64,000 nucleotides of DNA, from contig CAJXOB010000002.1 in assembly GCA_913057955.1 (NCBI GenBank), positions 1 through 64,000 on the forward strand, given 5' to 3'. The notes under the pieces are model-generated. The model was not told the origin of the DNA. It worked only from the letters and a program-made list of their open reading frames with translations, and searched no databases. A program made the position numbers and the translations under genes. This document shows positions 54,403 through 62,192 of the stretch, in pieces. The first letter of the stretch is position 1, and each line of letters begins with the position of its first letter. The DNA comes from an uncultured Gammaproteobacteria bacterium. Its GTDB lineage: Bacteria > Pseudomonadota > Gammaproteobacteria > PS1 > Pseudothioglobaceae.

Positions 54403-55485
54403 CTATTTTTTAGGTTCTACGAACCCCTTCCAGTTACTCATGTAGTTAACGAATTTATCTGAAAGCCCTTGTTTTTTAAGGTATTCATAAGAGACAGGAA
54501 GTTCTACAGGGATAAATTTTGAATTCTCTTTGTAAAGGCTAGGGAAGTCATGATGTAATATCGCAGCTTTTCCAAGCATTACCCAGTCAACACCATTTGA
54601 AATAACTTTTTCTGCATCAATTGGGGTTCTAATATTGCCGGCAACGCCTAGCTTGGTATTTCCTCTTTCAAGGCCAGTAAAATGTGAAAGTAAGGACCAT
54701 CCCTTGTATTTTTTGTCAGATGGATCTTTAAAAACATCCCAAAGTGACATATCTAAAAAATCTATCTCTCCTGAGGTCATTAATTTTTCTGCTAACTCTT
54801 TTGTCTCACCTAAGTCTATGCCAAATCTTTCTGGAGATAGCCTAACTCCCAATACAAAATTAGAGTTACACTTGCGTCTAATGCCATCAATTATCTCCTG
54901 GAGAATTCGACTTCGGTTTTGTTTGCTTCCTCCGTACTTGTCAGTTCTTATGTTGATTTCGCTACTTAAGAACTGCCCTAAAATATATCCATGAGCCCCA
55001 TGTAATTCAACCCCGTCAAATCCAGCTTTTTCACATCGAATTGCTGCTGATATAAAATCATCTCTTAACTTTGTTACTTCTTCCAAGCTCAAGGCTCTGG
55101 CAGAAAATTCTTCATTATCTGAAGGGCAAACTGGAGGTTCACCAATGATATCTTCTGGTGATCGCATGCCAGCATGATGGAGCTGACATATTGACATACT
55201 ATTATTAGACTTTATCTCTTTAGCAAGCCTTGTCAAGCCAGATAAGTGAATCTCTGAAAAAACACCAAGTTGACCTGGAAACCCCTGGCCAATTGCTTGT
55301 ACATGAGCTGCACAAGTCATTGTTAAGCCAAAGCCGCCTGAAGCTCGCATAGTTAGCCACTTAAATTCCTCTTCTGAGAGTCTTCCATCATCATAGCTTT
55401 GAGTATTTGTCAGGGGGGCTAAGATGAATCGATTTTTTATTTCTGGTCCACGTACAAATTTCAAAGGCGCTAAAAGATTTGACAT
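54403..55485 (-). CDS. NADH:flavin oxidoreductase, Old Yellow Enzyme family
   Basis: 360-residue FMN-dependent TIM barrel. Seen are FILAPLTNTQSYDDGRLSEE near 21-40, SICQLHHAGMRSP near 98-110 (active-site histidine pair), FDGVELHGAHGYILGQFLS near 154-172, NIRTDKYGGSKQNRSR near 176-191 and a C-terminal phosphate loop GNIRTPIDAEKVI. It should reduce activated C=C bonds. It has no iron-sulfur C-terminal extension, so it is not a trimethylamine or dimethylamine dehydrogenase, which share this fold but are much longer. The substrate is unknown. Confidence 0.85.
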   Translation of the reverse strand: MSNLLAPLKFVRGPEIKNRFILAPLTNTQSYDDGRLSEEEFKWLTMRASGGFGLTMTCAAHVQAIGQGFPGQLGVFSEIHLSGLTRLAKEIKSNNSMSICQLHHAGMRSPEDIIGEPPVCPSDNEEFSARALSLEEVTKLRDDFISAAIRCEKAGFDGVELHGAHGYILGQFLSSEINIRTDKYGGSKQNRSRILQEIIDGIRRKCNSNFVLGVRLSPERFGIDLGETKELAEKLMTSGEIDFLDMSLWDVFKDPSDKKYKGWSLLSHFTGLERGNTKLGVAGNIRTPIDAEKVISNGVDWVMLGKAAILHHDFPSLYKENSKFIPVELPVSYEYLKKQGLSDKFVNYMSNWKGFVEPKK

Positions 55486-55632
55486 TTTCTTACTCCACTA
55501 ATTGTGATTAATTTTTAATGCTTAAAACAAGTCTTTTAAGATAATTTTGATGAGTGTAAAAGCTAATTAATCGGATGTTAACATTTTTTTTCTTTGGTAG
55601 TAAAAACTTTAAACAAATGGCATAATATTGTT

Positions 55633-56178
55633 ATGCGAAAAAAACCAAAACTAACTAATATTCATACGGTTGCACAGAGCCGTATTTTCAATCTTGAGTC
55701 TATGGATGTTGAGTTTTCAAATGGAGCAACTCGAATTTATGAAAGGCTAATGTCTAGAGGAAATGGGGCTGTTTTAGTTATTCCAATGCTTGATGATGAC
55801 ACCGTTCTAATGATTTATGAATTTTCTGGCGGGACTGAGCGATATGAGTTAGGTCTGACAAAAGGCAAGATTGATAAGGGCGAAACTCCTATTGAGGCTG
55901 CTGGAAGGGAGTTAAAAGAAGAGATTGGTTATGGCGCTCGTAAACTTACTTTTCTAAAAACTATTACTCTTGCTCCAGGCTATCAATCAAATGAAACTCA
56001 TATTGTTCTTGCTGAAGATCTTTATGAGGAATCGGCGGAAGGAGATGAGCCAGAACCTCTAGAGATTGTCCCTCATAAGCTATCTGAACTAGAAACGCTT
56101 ACTTATAATGAAGATTTAACGGAAGCCCGAAGCTTACTTGCTTTGTATATGGCAAGAGAGATTATTCGAGGTCGATAA
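55633..56178 (+). CDS. nudE: ADP compounds hydrolase NudE (Nudix)
   Basis: 181 residues from the ATG at 55633; an upstream in-frame GTG/ATG region would add 13 unconserved residues. The Nudix box GKIDKGETPIEAAGRELKEE begins near residue 81, preceded by the NudE-like TVAQSRIFNLESMDVEFSNG and followed by APGYQSNETHIVLAEDLYEE. E. coli NudE hydrolyses ADP-ribose, Ap3A and NADH. It is followed after 3 bases by aat. Confidence 0.88.
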   Translation: MRKKPKLTNIHTVAQSRIFNLESMDVEFSNGATRIYERLMSRGNGAVLVIPMLDDDTVLMIYEFSGGTERYELGLTKGKIDKGETPIEAAGRELKEEIGYGARKLTFLKTITLAPGYQSNETHIVLAEDLYEESAEGDEPEPLEIVPHKLSELETLTYNEDLTEARSLLALYMAREIIRGR

Positions 56179-56181
56179 AGG

Positions 56182-56841
56182 GTGACTGAAATACCACCTT
56201 CTTTTTGGCTTGATGAGAACAACTCTGAATTTCCAAAACTAAGTCTTGCTCTAACAGAGCCTAACGGCCTTATTGCAATTGGTGGTAGTTTATCCGTTGA
56301 AAGGTTACTGAAAGCTTATTCACTAGGAATCTTCCCATGGTATGGCAAGGATGAGCCTATACTTTGGTATTCGCCTGACCCCAGAATGGTTATTACATCT
56401 AGCAAATTTCATCTTTCAAAGAGCTTAAGAAAGGTTATTCAATCCTCTAAATTCGATATTTTTATTGATACTTCCTTTAAAAATGTCATTATTCAATGTC
56501 AAAAAATAGCAAGGCCAGGCCAGTCTGGTACATGGATAAATGATGAGATGGTTGAGGCTTATTGTAGGCTTCATGATGCTGGGTATGCTCACTCATATGA
56601 GGTGTACGAAAATGGCCAGCTTGTTGGTGGGTTGTATGGCGTTGCTTTGGGGGGCGTTTTTTTTGGTGAATCTATGTTCTCTTTTGTTAGTAATGCATCA
56701 AAAGTTGCTTTTGCTTATTTACTTCAGCAAAACCTATACCAATTAATTGATTGCCAAGTTGAGAATAAACATTTAGAAAGTTTAGGCGCCTTTAAAATGC
56801 CTAGGGATTTGTTTATACAACAGCTTAAAGCCTTTGTGTAA
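56182..56841 (+). CDS. aat: leucyl/phenylalanyl-tRNA-protein transferase
   Basis: 219-residue enzyme that adds Leu or Phe to proteins with N-terminal basic residues, marking them for ClpS/ClpAP. Typical segments are FPWYGKDEPILWYSPDPRMV near 50-69, HLSKSLRKVI, GQSGTWINDEMVEAYCRLHD near 113-132 and FFGESMFS near 164-171. The start codon is GTG at 56182, preceded by AAAGG. Confidence 0.95.
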   Translation: MTEIPPSFWLDENNSEFPKLSLALTEPNGLIAIGGSLSVERLLKAYSLGIFPWYGKDEPILWYSPDPRMVITSSKFHLSKSLRKVIQSSKFDIFIDTSFKNVIIQCQKIARPGQSGTWINDEMVEAYCRLHDAGYAHSYEVYENGQLVGGLYGVALGGVFFGESMFSFVSNASKVAFAYLLQQNLYQLIDCQVENKHLESLGAFKMPRDLFIQQLKAFV

Positions 56842-56874
56842 AATAGTACTATTGAAGAAAGCATCTGAGGCCCC

Positions 56875-57009
56875 ATGAAAAATCTATTTAAATTTGTTGT
56901 ATTAATAGCGTTTGTATTCACTTTGTCTGCATGTGGCAGAATGGGTGATTTAACTTCTACTGAAGGTAGCCAGATAGATTCTGGAGAGTCAACTTTTAGT
57001 GCCGACTAG
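56875..57009 (+). CDS. small lipoprotein, LptM/YifL-like
   Basis: A 44-residue open frame between aat and lysA. It has a lipoprotein signal, MKNLFKFVVLIAFVFTLSAC, with the lipobox LSAC at residues 17-20, then GRMGDL, comparable to the CGLKGPL that starts mature LptM (YifL) in E. coli, and a short Ser/Thr-rich acidic tail. LptM is encoded beside lysA/dapF in gammaproteobacteria and helps LptD mature; here too it lies 12 bases upstream of lysA. GAGG lies upstream of the ATG. Confidence 0.82.
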   Translation: MKNLFKFVVLIAFVFTLSACGRMGDLTSTEGSQIDSGESTFSAD

Positions 57010-57021
57010 TCATATAATTAA

Positions 57022-58275
57022 TTGAATTCATTCTATTTTCAAAATAAAGTATTGCACGCCGAGTCTGTTCCTGTTTCAGACTTAATGAGCGCGTATGGGT
57101 CACCCCTTTACATTTACTCTAAAAGTCAAATAGAGTTTAACTGGCAACAGTTTGAGGACTCCTTTGGCGCGCATCCTCATTTAATTTGTTATGCCGTAAA
57201 GGCCAACTCAAATTTGGCAGTGTTAAATGTTCTAGCGAATTTAGGCTCTGGGTTTGACATAGTATCAATTGGTGAGCTCGAAAGAGTAATTGCTGCAGGC
57301 GGTGATCCAAAAAAATGTGTATTCTCTGGAGTCGCTAAAACAGAGAATTCGATTCATAAAGCTCTTGAATATGGTATTTACTGCTTTAATGTTGAATCTG
57401 AAGCAGAGTTAGATCGAATTGAATCTGTTGCTGCGTCAATAAAAATGAATGCACCAATATCAATTCGTGTGAATCCGAATGTAGATGCAAAGACTCATCC
57501 ATATATCTCGACAGGCTTAACCGAAAATAAGTTTGGAGTTGGAGTTGATTTAGCTTTGTCTTTGTATAAAAAGGCAAGCCTCTCAAGCCATCTTGAAGTC
57601 TTTGGCCTAGACTATCATATTGGATCTCAAATTACAGATATTTCACCTTTTTTAGAGGCTCTTGATAAAGCTTTGGAGCTAATAATAAGGCTCAAAGAGG
57701 AACAAATTTTTTTAAATCATATAGATATTGGTGGTGGGGTAGGCGTTACTTATGACAAAGAAGCAACTATTAGTATTAATGACTATATACAGTCTGTAAT
57801 TCAAAAAGCCGGTGATTTGAAAATTTTGGTAGAGCCTGGTCGTTCGATTGTAGGTAATGCAGGGATCTTTGTCACTAAAGTTGAGTATTTAAAACAGAAT
57901 GAATTAAAATCTTTTGCTATTGTCGATGGTGCAATGAATGATTTACTTCGACCCGCTCTTTACGGCTCTTATCATCAGGCAGTTACAATTGAAGATAATT
58001 CAAAAGGCATAAGTGATTCATGGGATCTAGTTGGGCCTGTATGCGAGACTGCAGATTTTTTGGCAAAGAATAGAAGCCTTACCCTTGAGCAGGGAGACTA
58101 TATTGCAATGATGACCGCCGGTGCATATGGATTTGTTTTAAGTTCTAACTACAACTCTAGGCCAAGAGTTGCAGAGGTCATGGTTGATGGCTCAAGACAT
58201 CAATTAGTGCGTAAGAGAGAAACTATTGAATCGCTTTTTAAAAATGAGATGATATTAAAAGATGAAATTAACTAA
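57022..58275 (+). CDS. lysA: diaminopimelate decarboxylase
   Basis: 417-residue PLP enzyme making lysine from meso-diaminopimelate. The PLP lysine is in CYAVKANSNLAVL near residues 57-69; GFDIVSIGELERV, FGLDYHIGSQI, HIDIGGGVGVTY, VEPGRSIVGNAG and the active-site cysteine in GPVCETADF near 347-355 follow in the usual order. The start is TTG at 57022 without a clear ribosome site, probably coupled to the lipoprotein gene. It overlaps yhbY by 14 bases. Confidence 0.95.
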   Translation: MNSFYFQNKVLHAESVPVSDLMSAYGSPLYIYSKSQIEFNWQQFEDSFGAHPHLICYAVKANSNLAVLNVLANLGSGFDIVSIGELERVIAAGGDPKKCVFSGVAKTENSIHKALEYGIYCFNVESEAELDRIESVAASIKMNAPISIRVNPNVDAKTHPYISTGLTENKFGVGVDLALSLYKKASLSSHLEVFGLDYHIGSQITDISPFLEALDKALELIIRLKEEQIFLNHIDIGGGVGVTYDKEATISINDYIQSVIQKAGDLKILVEPGRSIVGNAGIFVTKVEYLKQNELKSFAIVDGAMNDLLRPALYGSYHQAVTIEDNSKGISDSWDLVGPVCETADFLAKNRSLTLEQGDYIAMMTAGAYGFVLSSNYNSRPRVAEVMVDGSRHQLVRKRETIESLFKNEMILKDEIN

Positions 58276-58561
58276 CAACCAGAAAAAATATTTGCGCTCT
58301 ATGGCGCATGATTTAAAACCTTTTGTGATGATTGGTCAGCATGGCCTGAGTGAGTCAGTACTTGCTGAAATGGAATCAACAATGCTAAAACATGAATTGA
58401 TTAAAATCAAGCTAAGAATGAGTGATCGAGAGGAAAAGCTAAAAATTATTAATAAAATTATAGAACTCTCTAAGGCTCAACTAATACAAGTGATTGGAGG
58501 AGTGATGGTTATTTATAGGCCCTTTGAAGATAACCCAGATATTATTTTACCAAGATCATAA
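58262..58561 (+). CDS. yhbY: CRS1/YhbY-domain RNA-binding protein
   Basis: 99-residue protein with the IF3-C-like fold that binds pre-50S ribosomal subunits. LTNNQKKYLRSMAHDLKPFV at the start, the GQHGLSESVLAEM loop (GxxG-type) and HELIKIKL are typical; VIGGVMVIYRP closes the domain. It starts inside the 3' end of lysA. Confidence 0.92.
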   Translation: MKLTNNQKKYLRSMAHDLKPFVMIGQHGLSESVLAEMESTMLKHELIKIKLRMSDREEKLKIINKIIELSKAQLIQVIGGVMVIYRPFEDNPDIILPRS

Positions 58562-58605
58562 GGATTCAAAAGCTTTTAAATAAACCCTGTTAATGTTGAG
58601 ATAAA

Positions 58606-59691
58606 ATGAAAATTGCCATCAGCGCTGCAGAAACTTCTGGTGATCTTATCGCATCATCTCTAGTGAGTGCATTGAAATCATATCAGCCAGATTATGAAAT
58701 AGAGGGCTTAGTGGGTGATAAGATGACTGAAGCTGGCTGCAAAAGGTTATGGCACACTGACCAAGTCAACGTGATGGGCTTTAGTGAAGTTTTAAGGAAA
58801 TTGCCTTCAGTGTTGAGTCTTAGGCGAGCTATGATTCGATACTACTCCTCTAATAGACCTGATGTCTTTATTGGAGTCGACTCCCCTGATTTTAATTTTA
58901 AGATTGAGAGAAAACTTAAGGGAAATGGAGTTAAAACGATTCATTTTGTTAGTCCTTCAGTATGGGCATGGCGAGCAAAACGAATAAAAAAGATTAAAAA
59001 GTCAACCGACTTAATGCTGTGTCTTTTTCCATTTGAGGTAGATTTTTATCGCACCCACAACCAAAAAGCTGTGTTTGTGGGCCATCCATTGGCTGAAAAA
59101 TTAAAGCCTAGGAAAAAACATACTCCAAATAAGCAGATTTTATTAATGCCAGGATCAAGAGAGGCTGAAATTAAAACTCTATTGCCTGAATTATTATCTG
59201 CTGTTCATTTGATGCATAAAAAAGACCCTCAGATCCAATTTAGTTTGTCACTTGCAAACGAACATCTAAAGGATTGGGTTGAAGATAAACTTCAAGGACT
59301 AGATATTATTCTAAGTGTTGGCGACGCGCATGAGAAGATTAAAAATTCTGATCTAGTTATTGTTGCCTCTGGAACTGCTACTCTTGAGGTAGCCCTTCTT
59401 GCAGTACCAATGGTTGTTGTTTATAAACTTTCGAAGGTGAGCTATCAGATTGTTAAGCGTCTACTAAATACTAAAAATATTTCACTGCCAAACAAGATAT
59501 TAGGGCGAGACATCGTTCCTGAGTTAATTCAAAATGATGTAACTGGTCAAAATATTTCTGATCATGCTATGAAATTGATTGTATCTGATAATACGAATCT
59601 AGTTAAAGAGTTAGAAAAAATTCATAGTCTTTTAAACCAAAAAGCTAGCGTTAAATCTGCTGAAGCAATTATTGAGTTTTTGCATGGATAA
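58606..59691 (+). CDS. lpxB: lipid-A-disaccharide synthase
   Basis: 361-residue glycosyltransferase joining UDP-2,3-diacylglucosamine and lipid X in lipid A synthesis at the inner membrane. The start AISAAETSGDLIASSLV, DVFIGVDSPDFNFK near 86-99, HFVSPSVWAWRAKRIKKI near 108-125, LMPGSREAEIKTLLP near 184-198 and SGTATLEVALLAVPMVVVYK near 257-276 are family-typical. It overlaps nadC by 8 bases. Confidence 0.95.
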   Translation: MKIAISAAETSGDLIASSLVSALKSYQPDYEIEGLVGDKMTEAGCKRLWHTDQVNVMGFSEVLRKLPSVLSLRRAMIRYYSSNRPDVFIGVDSPDFNFKIERKLKGNGVKTIHFVSPSVWAWRAKRIKKIKKSTDLMLCLFPFEVDFYRTHNQKAVFVGHPLAEKLKPRKKHTPNKQILLMPGSREAEIKTLLPELLSAVHLMHKKDPQIQFSLSLANEHLKDWVEDKLQGLDIILSVGDAHEKIKNSDLVIVASGTATLEVALLAVPMVVVYKLSKVSYQIVKRLLNTKNISLPNKILGRDIVPELIQNDVTGQNISDHAMKLIVSDNTNLVKELEKIHSLLNQKASVKSAEAIIEFLHG

Positions 59692-60505
59692 AGAGTTAAA
59701 TAAAATAGTTGAGCTAGCTCTTTCAGAAGATATGGGATCGGGAGACTTATCTTCAAGCCTTCTTGATGACGTCATAATAAATGCTGAAATAATTTGTAGA
59801 GACCGCGCGATTATATGTGGTACAGAATATTTTGACTTATGCTTCTTATCTCTTGACCCAGGTGTGCAAATCAAATGGAATTTGAAGGATGGCTCTGAAG
59901 CTAAGCCTGGCGAAGTGATTTGCAACATTAAAGGAAAATCTCGAGCAATCATTACTGCTGAAAGAACGGCACTTAATTTTTTGCAAATTTTAAGTGGCAC
60001 TTCAACCAAAACAAACTATCTTGTTAGCCTCATAAGTGAAACAAAAGCACAATTACTTGATACAAGAAAAACAATTCCAGGCCTAAGAAGTGCGCAAAAA
60101 TATGCTGTTAAATGCGGTGGTGGGGTGAACCATAGGATGGGTCTTTATGACTGCATTATGCTTAAAGAAAACCATATTTTATCGATTGGCTCACTTGATA
60201 AATCTATCAATAAAGCACTTAAGCAATATCCAGATACACCAATTGTTGTTGAAGTAGAGACTATGGGCCAGCTTCGTTCTGTGCTGTCAATAAAAGGAAT
60301 AACGAGAATTCTTTGTGATAACTTTAGTCTTATCGATCTCAGGGAGGCTGTCAAAATTGCACAAGGCATATATCCAATTGAGGCTTCAGGCGGAGTGAAC
60401 GAAGAAAATATTGTTAGCTATGCAAATACTGGAGTTGATTATATTTCAATTGGCTCAGTTACAAAAGATATTACTTCGGTTGATTTATCTTTGAGATTCT
60501 CTTGA
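59684..60505 (+). CDS. nadC: nicotinate-nucleotide pyrophosphorylase (carboxylating)
   Basis: 273 residues from the ATG at 59684, which overlaps the lpxB stop by 8 bases; a TTG 12 bases upstream is also in frame but less likely. NadC converts quinolinate and PRPP to nicotinate mononucleotide. ALSEDMGSGDLSS near the start, TAERTALNFLQILSGTST near 92-109, LDTRKTIPGLRSAQKYAVKC near 125-144, GGGVNHRMGLYDCIMLKENH, and EASGGVNEENI are the substrate segments. The last 67 bases overlap the convergent CysQ-like gene. Confidence 0.94.
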   Translation: MDKELNKIVELALSEDMGSGDLSSSLLDDVIINAEIICRDRAIICGTEYFDLCFLSLDPGVQIKWNLKDGSEAKPGEVICNIKGKSRAIITAERTALNFLQILSGTSTKTNYLVSLISETKAQLLDTRKTIPGLRSAQKYAVKCGGGVNHRMGLYDCIMLKENHILSIGSLDKSINKALKQYPDTPIVVEVETMGQLRSVLSIKGITRILCDNFSLIDLREAVKIAQGIYPIEASGGVNEENIVSYANTGVDYISIGSVTKDITSVDLSLRFS

Positions 60506-61260
60506 TACCCAACTGCTCTAAAGGCTGGACTTAGAGTGTCTTCTTTTAAATTATAAGTTAAAGGCTTATTATTCAAATCGAGAACTGTGCCTCCAGCCCC
60601 TTCGAGAATATATACTCCAGCTGCAGTGTCCCATTCAGAACATCTGCCAAATTTAGGATAGCAATCATAAACTCCTTCTGCAATCAAACAAAATTTAAGT
60701 GCGCTTCCGAGTTTAAAAGTTTCAAAATTTGTTTTAGAATTGAGATAATTTTTAAGGGGCTTATTATTATTCGAGTATCTTCCTACGACGATTTTTTCCG
60801 ATCTCTTAGGTTTTTTTGAGAAAATTTTATGACTCATTTTGTCAATCATCTTCATTGATGATTGATCTGGCAGTCGATAGTAGTGGACTTTGTGAAATGG
60901 CGAATAGATTAAGCCAAAATCTGGGTAATGGTTACGAATAAGAGCAATGCTTATACAAAAGTCTGGCGACCCATCTATAAAGTCACGAGTTCCATCTAAA
61001 GGGTCAATTAACCAGTATTCATCCCAAGATTTTCGAATAGAAAAGGGAATGTTAGATGACTCTTCAGATAGTATTGGTATGTTGGGGGTTATTTTTTTTA
61101 AAGTGTTTATAATTAACTCATTCGATGCTTTATCTGCCTGGGTTACAGGGGTATTGTCAGACTTAATGCTAAAGTTTCCTGCATTTTTGCGATGAGACAT
61201 AATAATTTCGCCTACTTCCATAGTAAGAGAGATTAGCTGCGAAAGAATTTTGGCTGTCAT
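60439..61260 (-). CDS. second CysQ/inositol-monophosphatase family protein
   Basis: 273-residue phosphatase with DPLDGTRDFIDG near residues 93-104 and WDTAAGVYILEGAGG near 213-227, homologous to the cysQ at 32166. The N-terminal TPVTQADKASNELI matches CysQ. The C-terminus runs about 22 residues past the position where homologues usually end, and this tail is written over the 3' end of nadC on the other strand (67-base overlap). It may act on PAP or on another small phosphate ester. Confidence 0.83.
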   Translation of the reverse strand: MTAKILSQLISLTMEVGEIIMSHRKNAGNFSIKSDNTPVTQADKASNELIINTLKKITPNIPILSEESSNIPFSIRKSWDEYWLIDPLDGTRDFIDGSPDFCISIALIRNHYPDFGLIYSPFHKVHYYRLPDQSSMKMIDKMSHKIFSKKPKRSEKIVVGRYSNNNKPLKNYLNSKTNFETFKLGSALKFCLIAEGVYDCYPKFGRCSEWDTAAGVYILEGAGGTVLDLNNKPLTYNLKEDTLSPAFRAVGYQENLKDKSTEVISFVTEPIEI

Positions 61261-61353
61261 ATGCCAAATTATATCATCGTCGGTTGCAATTATTTTTTAC
61301 ACGGAAGATATCTTAAGTAAAATTTATTTAAACAATAATAAGAAGAGATAAAT

Positions 61354-62061
61354 ATGAAAAAACAGGTGTTAACTATGGGTGGTGGTGGATTTACTTCAAA
61401 GCCAGAGAATCTTAAATTGGATAAGTACTTATTGTCTTTGACTAACAAAAAAAACCCTAAAGTTTGCTTTATTCCAACGGCAAGTGGAGATGATGAGAGT
61501 TACAAAAAACGCTTTTATTCTTCATATAAAAAGCTTAATTGTGAAACAAGTCACTTATCTCTATTTAGCCCACCAGAAGGTGACTTAAGAGATTTTGTTT
61601 TAGAAAAAGATATTTTTTATGTTGGTGGCGGCAATACAAGAAACCTTTTGGTTCTTTGGAAAGAGTGGGGGTTAGATAAATTTTTGCATGAAGCATGGTG
61701 TAATGGCGCAATAATGGCTGGGCTTAGTGCGGGTTCAATTTGTTGGTTTGAACAAGGTTTGACGGATTCAAAGACTGGCAAGTTGCTTCCTTTAGATTGT
61801 TTGGGCTTTCTTTCAGGCAGTAATTGTCCACATTTTGATAGTGAGATTCAAAGGAGGCCTGAATATCATAAGGCCATTCTAAATGGCTCCCTGAAACCAG
61901 GTATTGCTTGCGATGATGGGGTTGCTGCACACTTTATAGATGGAAAGCTTGATCGTTGTGTATCGTCCTTATCAAGTGCAAAGGCTTATAGTATTAGAAA
62001 TGATAATGGTGTTATTATTGAATCCGTTATTGAGCCTATATACCTTGATGTCAATTTTTAA
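61354..62061 (+). CDS. peptidase E-like (S51) serine peptidase
   Basis: 235-residue S51-family protein; peptidase E hydrolyses Asp-X dipeptides. The glycine-rich start TMGGGGFTSKPENLKLDKYL, FYVGGGNTRNLLVLW near 88-102 and the nucleophile elbow AGLSAGSICWFEQG near 121-134 (serine in GLSAGS) are visible, with the likely catalytic histidine in GVAAHFIDG. A GAAGAGA ribosome-site-like stretch precedes the ATG. Cyanophycinases share this family, but the length fits peptidase E better. Confidence 0.82.
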   Translation: MKKQVLTMGGGGFTSKPENLKLDKYLLSLTNKKNPKVCFIPTASGDDESYKKRFYSSYKKLNCETSHLSLFSPPEGDLRDFVLEKDIFYVGGGNTRNLLVLWKEWGLDKFLHEAWCNGAIMAGLSAGSICWFEQGLTDSKTGKLLPLDCLGFLSGSNCPHFDSEIQRRPEYHKAILNGSLKPGIACDDGVAAHFIDGKLDRCVSSLSSAKAYSIRNDNGVIIESVIEPIYLDVNF

Positions 62062-62072
62062 TTTGCACAATA

Positions 62073-62099
62073 AAAAACCTAGTGATAAACTAGGTTTTT
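62073..62099. terminator. bidirectional Rho-independent terminator
   Basis: AAAAACCTAG (62073-62082) pairs perfectly with CTAGGTTTTT (62090-62099) around TGATAAA. A-run and T-run flank the core, so it can stop transcripts from peptidase E (rightward) and from rpoD-tRNA (leftward). Confidence 0.85.
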
Positions 62100-62106
62100 A
62101 TCTATA

Positions 62107-62183
62107 TGGTGGGCCTACTTGGACTTGAACCAAGGACCAATCGATTATGAGTCGAGTGCTCTAACCAACTGAGCTATAGGCCC
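62107..62183 (-). tRNA. ileX: tRNA-Ile(CAU), lysidine-type
   Basis: On the minus strand a 77-nt cloverleaf runs from GGGCCTA to the encoded CCA. The D arm is GCTCAGTTGGTTAGAGC, the anticodon loop CTCATAA (anticodon CAT) and the T arm CTTGG-TTCAAGT-CCAAG. The loop and T-arm context (CTCATAATCG...TTGGTC) match tRNA-Ile2 (ileX) better than elongator tRNA-Met; C34 would be converted to lysidine by TilS to read AUA. The first pair of the anticodon stem (C27-U43) is not canonical. The position just downstream of rpoD parallels the rpoD-ileX neighbourhood of E. coli. Confidence 0.85.
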
Positions 62184-62192
62184 GTAGAAGAG

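Noticed and set aside
54403..55485. trimethylamine or dimethylamine dehydrogenase
   Set aside because: Old Yellow Enzyme fold is shared, but at 360 residues it lacks the iron-sulfur site and the C-terminal ADP/NAD-like domains of those roughly 730-residue enzymes.
62107..62183. elongator tRNA-Met(CAU)
   Set aside because: The anticodon fits, but the anticodon-stem, variable-loop and T-arm sequence and the position beside rpoD fit the ileX-type tRNA-Ile2 better.
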